Positions 58,494 to 64,000 of a DNA stretch of 64,000 nt are shown here, piece by piece. The notes beneath the pieces are model-generated. The model was not told the origin of the DNA. It saw only the letters and a program-made list of their open reading frames with translations, and did not search any database. This DNA is from Candidatus Woesearchaeota archaeon (GTDB lineage Archaea > Nanobdellota > Nanobdellia > Woesearchaeales > ARS49). The DNA is taken from positions 1 through 64,000 of the forward strand of contig JASMHM010000002.1 in assembly GCA_030750765.1 (NCBI GenBank), in the 5' to 3' direction. A program made the translations under genes and the position numbers. Every line of letters begins with the position of its first letter. The first letter of the stretch is position 1.

Positions 58494-58886
58494 ATGATCA
58501 AGCGCAAGATCGTTCTTGTGAGAACCGGCACGCCCAGCCGAAACATTAATGCAGAATTGCAATGGTTCGGGCAAAGCTTAGGATTGTTTGGTCCGAGAGA
58601 TCGCGATAAGAGCGCATTTAGGCTTTTTTTGGAGTTATTGAAGGCTGCCAAGGCACAAGAGAGCATGAGCTCAGATGAGCTCGCAAACAGGTTGCTGATT
58701 ACTCGAGCTACTGTAGTGTACCATCTTAACGAGTTGATGGAACGCGGTCTAGTAGTGCAGCAAAGGAAGAGATATTTGCTTCGCGAACAAGAATTACAGC
58801 GCTTAATGGATGACTTACAAAGAGATGTGGAAGCAACATTACATCACATGCGTGATGTTGCTAAGGAAATAGACGAACGCCTATAA
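58494..58886 (+). CDS. Winged-HTH transcriptional regulator
   Basis: MSSDELANRLLITRATVVYHLNELMERGLVVQQRKRYLL; CTTAAATA box about 28 nt upstream of ATG. Confidence 0.75.
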   Translation: MIKRKIVLVRTGTPSRNINAELQWFGQSLGLFGPRDRDKSAFRLFLELLKAAKAQESMSSDELANRLLITRATVVYHLNELMERGLVVQQRKRYLLREQELQRLMDDLQRDVEATLHHMRDVAKEIDERL

Positions 58887-59388
58887 TCATGTGGATGAAG
58901 TATAACACGATAAGTCCAAAAATGAAGACTCCTAACAACACTAGCCATCCTTGTCCTGAGGTTGGCACCTTCCATTCTGTCTTTGGTGGGGTAGGGACGT
59001 CTACCGTAACCTCGACGGGAACGTCGATAACTGGTTCGTTTGTTGCTTCTGGAATGGTGCTGTGAGAGATGAATAACGTTGCTACCTTGAACGGACTCAC
59101 ATCTAACAGATTAACATTGACGCGTCTGCCCTCCAATTCTAGCTGTTGCAAGGCGTTAATGCTGAGTTCATGGCTTACCTGTCCTGGAAAGAGTTCGTAA
59201 AAGATGCTTTCATTCGTGATGTCTTTGATGGCAAGGGAAATAGTAGTGCCTTCAATGCGTACGACATCATCCTTGATGGTTTCTATGGTCGCTGATGTTT
59301 CTTTAACGTCGATAAAGTCAGGACTTCTATGTTGATCTGCAGCCATAACTGAGGTGGCTAACAACAACATCAAAAGTAACCGTCGCAT
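58861..59388 (-). CDS. Secreted/membrane protein with C-terminal TM
   Basis: Signal peptide MRRLLLMLLLATSVMAA and C-terminal hydrophobic anchor. Confidence 0.65.
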   Translation of the reverse strand: MRRLLLMLLLATSVMAADQHRSPDFIDVKETSATIETIKDDVVRIEGTTISLAIKDITNESIFYELFPGQVSHELSINALQQLELEGRRVNVNLLDVSPFKVATLFISHSTIPEATNEPVIDVPVEVTVDVPTPPKTEWKVPTSGQGWLVLLGVFIFGLIVLYFIHMIIGVRLFP

Positions 59389-59419
59389 GGTGAGGAAAGC
59401 AGAAGGTGGGTTAAAAAGG

Positions 59420-59641
59420 TTAGTCAATCTGGTCTACGGAGGGAGATTCTTGCTTGTCCTCCATTCCCGCAATACATGGCCACAGACTGTCGAAATTCGC
59501 TAAGGCAGAGTCATAAGCTACGTACAAATTGTTTGTTCTAGGAGTCTCTCCATCTGCTGGTTTTTCATGTAGATTCTGACGTCTCCCTTTCACAAGATAC
59601 TTTCTGTGCGCCAAAAGAACATTGTCTAATCGTGTAACCAT
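59420..59641 (-). CDS. Hypothetical small protein
   Basis: TTTATAAA box about 28 nt upstream of ATG. Confidence 0.5.
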   Translation of the reverse strand: MVTRLDNVLLAHRKYLVKGRRQNLHEKPADGETPRTNNLYVAYDSALANFDSLWPCIAGMEDKQESPSVDQID

Positions 59642-59673
59642 AGAACTAATAATGCATAGGGAATTTATAAACG

Positions 59674-59784
59674 TTAGTTTGGATCAGGGATGGCGCCCTC
59701 GTCGTGGCCATCGTCTTCGAAGACGTCTTCTTCGTCGTCATCTTCTGCCTCAGAAAAATCCTTAGGATCGTATACTTCTGCCAT
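59674..59784 (-). CDS. 36-aa highly acidic microprotein (MAEVYDPKDFSEAEDDDEEDVFEDDGHDEGAIPDPN)
   Basis: ATG overlaps the stop of the L15e gene (TAATG); not in the ORF track. Confidence 0.6.
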   Translation of the reverse strand: MAEVYDPKDFSEAEDDDEEDVFEDDGHDEGAIPDPN

Positions 59785-60338
59785 TATTGTTTCCTCTTGT
59801 TAGCTCGCCGGCTAGGTCGGGCTTTTTCTCGTCCCTTACCCTTGCCTCGCATGCCTCTTACTTTCTTTCCAGCACTTGTTAGCCCTCGATTAACTCTGCC
59901 TTTCCTGTTCTCTAGGTGTGGCATTCTAGCTTTCACATCTGGACTTTGTGGATCTGCAAGGATGACTTCATACCAAGCATGGATGCCGTCTTGGCCCACC
60001 CAGTATGAGTTCAACACTTCAGTATTCGGAAACGCGTTGCCAGCTCTTTGCTCAGCAATCACTTGATAGTTTTTTCTTAAGTTTAATCTTCCTGTCTTGT
60101 TCTTGCTTCTGTGACCGCCAGCAAAGCTCTTCTTGTGCGGTCCTCGAATGACTGTCTGTCGTACAACGAATAATCCTTTGATAGGCTTGTAACCAAGACT
60201 TCTAGCGCGATCTAATCTTGTAGGTCTTTCTAGACGTACGGTGGAGGCGTCCCGACGCCAGGCCATGATGCGTTCTCTCCACATCGCCATTTGCTTGGGC
60301 TTTTTCCACAATAATCGCATTCTTGTGTATAAAGACAT
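59784..60338 (-). CDS. rpl15e: Ribosomal protein L15e
   Basis: RPTRLDRARSLGYKPIKGLFVVR...GRPHKKSFAGGHRSKN-like core and basic C-terminus. Confidence 0.92.
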   Translation of the reverse strand: MSLYTRMRLLWKKPKQMAMWRERIMAWRRDASTVRLERPTRLDRARSLGYKPIKGLFVVRQTVIRGPHKKSFAGGHRSKNKTGRLNLRKNYQVIAEQRAGNAFPNTEVLNSYWVGQDGIHAWYEVILADPQSPDVKARMPHLENRKGRVNRGLTSAGKKVRGMRGKGKGREKARPSRRANKRKQ

Positions 60339-60377
60339 AACTCCAAAAAACAGAGGGCAGTTTAAAAAGGTTGTGGA

Positions 60378-61055
60378 TTAGATAGCTGCTACACTTCTTA
60401 ACCAACTAGATATTCTGAAGCGACTTTTTTTGGGTTGAGGGGCAGGAGCCACATGGCGCTCTTCTCGAGGCGCGTGTGAGTATTCTCTTGTTCCTTTCTG
60501 GAAATCATATTGTCTGCTGAAGTTCATCCCGCCAAACAATTGTTGGTTATCCTTAAAGAACAGACTAAATTGTGGACGCACAACAAGGTTTTCTTCGATC
60601 CCTTGCTCATACGCGATTCTTCCTTGTATAAGGTTGAAAACGTGTTTGAAATCGCGGGTGGTAATCTTGGGATCTTTGATATTACCTGCTTTTACAGATT
60701 GCGCGTAAATTTTTGCTTGTTTTACTAATGCGTTTCTTGCCGTGCGCAAATAGTCAACATTCAGAGTCTCTTGAGAGTCACGTAAGTCATTTGCGGTCAT
60801 GTAGAGCGCACTTTCAAGTGTGTCAGCAGGATCGCTAGTATTGTAATTGCAAACGTCTTCTTCTATGGTGTTGCCTCGAACAGGAAAACATTCTTTTACT
60901 TTGCTTTTCATTCTTTGAAACAAAGATTTTTCCACATTGCGACCTTCATTCACCACGCCGAGCCATGCGTCAGGACTTTTAGATCTGCCCATCATGCGAT
61001 ACGCTATCGCTTTTGAAGTGCTTAACCCGGTCCCATCGTATGTAGCGGTTGTCAC
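60378..61055 (-). CDS. Hypothetical protein
   Basis: GTG-start open frame. Confidence 0.55.
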   Translation of the reverse strand: MTTATYDGTGLSTSKAIAYRMMGRSKSPDAWLGVVNEGRNVEKSLFQRMKSKVKECFPVRGNTIEEDVCNYNTSDPADTLESALYMTANDLRDSQETLNVDYLRTARNALVKQAKIYAQSVKAGNIKDPKITTRDFKHVFNLIQGRIAYEQGIEENLVVRPQFSLFFKDNQQLFGGMNFSRQYDFQKGTREYSHAPREERHVAPAPQPKKSRFRISSWLRSVAAI

Positions 61056-61107
61056 GATAGAAGGTGGTAACTAACCAAAGAAAAAAATTTCGTGCGTGTT
61101 GTACGTG

Positions 61108-62310
61108 TTATCGACGGAAGCTTCCAAATCGTGGACGATCTGTTCTGCGTCGTTGTGGCATTCTTCCTCGGCCGCCAGGTTTTTCTGCGAACGGGTTGAA
61201 GGCTACCTTGTTGAACTTTGGTAGTTCTCCACGAACGATCTTCAACGTCGCGTCTTGTAAGACATTATTGAAATTGTCATAATCTCTCTCACTTAACAAC
61301 GTGATAGCATCTCCCTTTTCCCCTGCTCTAGCAGTACGTCCTATCCTGTGGATGTACTCTTCAGAGGTTGGCGGAACATCATAGTTGTAGACGTGCGTCA
61401 CGTCTTTGATGTCCAGTCCTCTTGCTGCAACGTCTGTTGCTACAAGAACATCGATCTTTGCGTCATGCAAACTTTTGAGTGCGTGTTCTCTTTTGCTTTG
61501 TGTCATGCCACCATGGATGCCCATGGCTTTCAACTTGTTGTTTTGCAAGTTCTTAGCAACTAGAGAAACCTCTCTGCGTGTTGCGCAGAAGACTAATGCT
61601 AAACCGTCTGTCTTTTCCTTCAAGAAGTGGGAAAGAGCTGAGAACTTTTCTCGTCTATCAACAACATAGTACGCTTGCTTTAGTTGCGTGTGGTCTACCT
61701 TGTCTTCTCCCTTGATGGTGGTTGGGTCTCGTAAGTGCTTTTCTGCAAGTTTGTAGATGTGTTGTCCTACGGTTGCAGAGAACAGTAACGTCTGTCTTTC
61801 GCTGGAGACTTCACTGATGATTCTTTCTACATCTTCAATGAATCCCATCTCAAACATGCGATCTGCTTCGTCTAGGATTAGGTATTTTACAGTTGCTAGG
61901 TTGAGTGTGCCTCGTTCGATATGATCGAGCACTCTTCCTGGTGTTCCTACTAAGATTTCTGATGTTTCGATACCGTGCACTTGTGGTTCATACCCCACTC
62001 CTCCGTACACTTGTACGACTTTCACGCCTACAGCCTTTCCAAAGTCTTGGAAAACCTCAGCCACTTGAGAACAGAGTTCTCTGGTAGGTGTTAATACTAA
62101 TACTTGTAGTTGTCCTGGTTGTATTCTGTTTAAAACGGGTAGTGAGAAGGCTGCAGTCTTTCCGCTGCCTGTTTTGCTCTTTCCTACGACGTCTTTGCCT
62201 TCTAGGATTAAGGGCATGCACTTCTCTTGGATCATGGTCCACTCTGTGTATCCTGCTTTTTTGACTGCCTGCTGTAAAGCTGGCTTTAGTTGTATGCTAT
62301 CTATGTTCAA
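61108..62310 (-). CDS. DEAD-box RNA helicase
   Basis: Q motif, SKTGSGKT, PTRELCSQV, DEAD, SAT, HRIGRTARAG; TTG start at 62310 preceded by GGAGG. Confidence 0.93.
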   Translation of the reverse strand: MNIDSIQLKPALQQAVKKAGYTEWTMIQEKCMPLILEGKDVVGKSKTGSGKTAAFSLPVLNRIQPGQLQVLVLTPTRELCSQVAEVFQDFGKAVGVKVVQVYGGVGYEPQVHGIETSEILVGTPGRVLDHIERGTLNLATVKYLILDEADRMFEMGFIEDVERIISEVSSERQTLLFSATVGQHIYKLAEKHLRDPTTIKGEDKVDHTQLKQAYYVVDRREKFSALSHFLKEKTDGLALVFCATRREVSLVAKNLQNNKLKAMGIHGGMTQSKREHALKSLHDAKIDVLVATDVAARGLDIKDVTHVYNYDVPPTSEEYIHRIGRTARAGEKGDAITLLSERDYDNFNNVLQDATLKIVRGELPKFNKVAFNPFAEKPGGRGRMPQRRRTDRPRFGSFRR

Positions 62311-62513
62311 TTTAACCTCCTCGGTCAAAAGAATTCGTATTTCCGACCATCTTTATGGTTGGTTAATCCTCCTAACCTTCTCTCTACCTGTAAGTAGCAG
62401 TTTAGCCTTTATAAACCTTGCTATTGATTAAGGAGGGTGTTCCCCCTCGAGAGTTAGAAAACCCAAACGTTTAAGAAGGGGATCTGAATCAACACCAAAA
62501 ACGCGAGTAGAGC

Positions 62514-64000
62514 ATGGTAAAAAGAGCTAAGAAAAAGGTAGTAAAGAAAAGGCGAATTTCTAAGCCTAGGGCTCAAGCGTTTGCAGCTGAAATTTTTGAC
62601 ACAGATCGATCAAGCTCCACCGAAAAATATTGGGCCAAGAGCGCGTGGGATGGACTCTCCCCAGGTGGCGAGGCTGCTGCGCACGCATTTGGTGAACGAT
62701 ACAGAAAAAGTCTAGCAAACAAGCATACAAGAATGCGTGTAGACTTTATTTGTAAAAAGCTTGAAAGACATGGATATTTACGCGTGGGAAGTCTTGAGGA
62801 CTCCCTAGGCGATCAATGGGATCCGGTTGGAGGAAAGCAAAAATTCTTTGGTGTCAAGGACGAGCAGATGGTGTATGCCATCCATCTAGGAAGTAGGCCC
62901 GGTGAGCACGGCATGCACGTAGCTGGAGCACACATAGATTCTCCTGCATTGATCGCGACAGAACATCCGCTCCGACAGAATTTCAATCAGGCATTCATGC
63001 AATCCATGGTTTATGGAGGCGTGAACCCTGCAGATTTTACGAACATACCTCTGTGCATGTATTTGGTTGGCGCAATGAGGGACAAGGACAATCTCGAAGC
63101 TGATCGTGCAATCCTTCTGGGCGGACGTGCAGGAGGGTCTTCGTTTATTGCACCCACACAATCACTCCATTTTGACGCGGAGAGCCCAGACATAAGCGAA
63201 CTTTACGTGTTGCTTGGTAACAAACCCTATCCTTCATTGGATGTCGATGTCAGGAAGAGAATACTCCTCCAAAGCATTGCCAGCCTTCGAGAGCGAACAG
63301 GAATGCAACTCACCGAACAATCATTTGAGGATTTGGACGTGTGGTTCTTCCCTGCTGCACCAGCAAATTACGCAGATCTGTCAAAGAGTGTGATTACTGC
63401 CTATGGTCAAGATAACTGGGCAAGCGCGTATGCACTGCTCGAAGGTTTAATTGATACTAAGAACCCTTCCTACACCAACGTGGCTGTTTGGTACGCTGGT
63501 GAAGAGATTGATGATTCAGGCCCAGGAAGTATCAGCAACAATTTCCTCGCGGACGTGGTAACCCCTGCCATCACCTATATTTTGAAGGAAGATCTTGCCA
63601 GTCACTATGCCGGCCTCATAAACGGCTGGACAATGTTCCTTGATGGCATTGGTCCTGCAAGCCAAAATACGAAAGGCCACCAAGATATGCACAATGCTGC
63701 GTACATGGGTTCAGGCCCAGTCCTTCTCAAACATGGTGGTTCAGAAGGACTCTACGGAGGATACTCGTCTCATCCTGCTCATAGAAAGGCTATTAGAGAT
63801 TTGCTCCGCGACTCAAACGTACCTCACCAGGTAGCCATGATGGGCTCGCAAGACAACAGAATTCCCAACGCTTCGAGCACGTTTCACACTTCGCTAGGAG
63901 CATGGGGTGTGGATTTAGGACCTATAGTGTCATGTATGCACAAAGGAATGGAGGAATCATCTGTTGTTGATGTCCACCTCACCGCGCAAGCAGTCAAAGC
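62514..64000 (+). CDS. M18-family (aspartyl) aminopeptidase-like protein, truncated by window edge
   Basis: HVAGAHIDSPAL, VAVWYAGEEIDDSGPGS, GHQDMHNAAYMGSGPVL; no stop before the window end. Confidence 0.7.
   Translation, partial: MVKRAKKKVVKKRRISKPRAQAFAAEIFDTDRSSSTEKYWAKSAWDGLSPGGEAAAHAFGERYRKSLANKHTRMRVDFICKKLERHGYLRVGSLEDSLGDQWDPVGGKQKFFGVKDEQMVYAIHLGSRPGEHGMHVAGAHIDSPALIATEHPLRQNFNQAFMQSMVYGGVNPADFTNIPLCMYLVGAMRDKDNLEADRAILLGGRAGGSSFIAPTQSLHFDAESPDISELYVLLGNKPYPSLDVDVRKRILLQSIASLRERTGMQLTEQSFEDLDVWFFPAAPANYADLSKSVITAYGQDNWASAYALLEGLIDTKNPSYTNVAVWYAGEEIDDSGPGSISNNFLADVVTPAITYILKEDLASHYAGLINGWTMFLDGIGPASQNTKGHQDMHNAAYMGSGPVLLKHGGSEGLYGGYSSHPAHRKAIRDLLRDSNVPHQVAMMGSQDNRIPNASSTFHTSLGAWGVDLGPIVSCMHKGMEESSVVDVHLTAQAVK

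Noticed and set aside
62432-62449. GGAGGG-tgttc-CCCCTC hairpin upstream of the M18 gene as a riboswitch
   Set aside because: Short isolated stem with no alternative pairing partner or terminator; insufficient evidence.

Overview
This 64 kb window is archaeal, and by inference a small-genome, DPANN-like lineage. Markers include ribosomal proteins L10e and L15e, Cbf5, SRP54, archaeal type II MetAP, an Lhr-type helicase, an Lrp/TrmB/AbrB-PhoU regulator repertoire, and a TTATAA box about 25-30 nt upstream of many start codons, which implies mostly leaderless genes. Most of the window is housekeeping: ArgS, class II LysS, SRP54, Cbf5, MetAP, a GrpE-DnaK-DnaJ operon, HtpX/LemA, a DEAD-box helicase, Sua5, several NUDIX/HIT/HAD hydrolases, nucleotidyltransferases and an M18 aminopeptidase running off the right edge. 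These are mixed with many small membrane and hypothetical proteins. I saw no rRNA, convincing tRNA, CRISPR array or transposase. The most interesting items were found by reading between the listed ORFs. (1) A duplicated bicistronic micro-operon at 40777-41445 encodes an acidic Trp-rich microprotein plus a 38-aa 'DRK(K/R)R' microprotein, each unit with AATTATATAA repeats upstream. (2) A 36-aa acidic microprotein overlaps the stop codon of L15e. (3) A leader has a 22-codon uORF that ends inside a hairpin with a possible alternative pairing. (4) A perfect 17-bp palindrome lies at the predicted start site of the hsp70 operon, next to a divergent HTH gene. (5) Two matching operator-like repeats 40 bp apart lie upstream of an Lrp gene. 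(6) A putative toxin-antitoxin-like pair has a toxin start that is out of frame by one base. (7) A Bat-like three-gene von Willebrand factor A (VWA) operon has no MoxR gene nearby. Several single-base or stop-codon interruptions are flagged as either pseudogenes or sequence errors. All family calls come from reading motifs; no database search was run.
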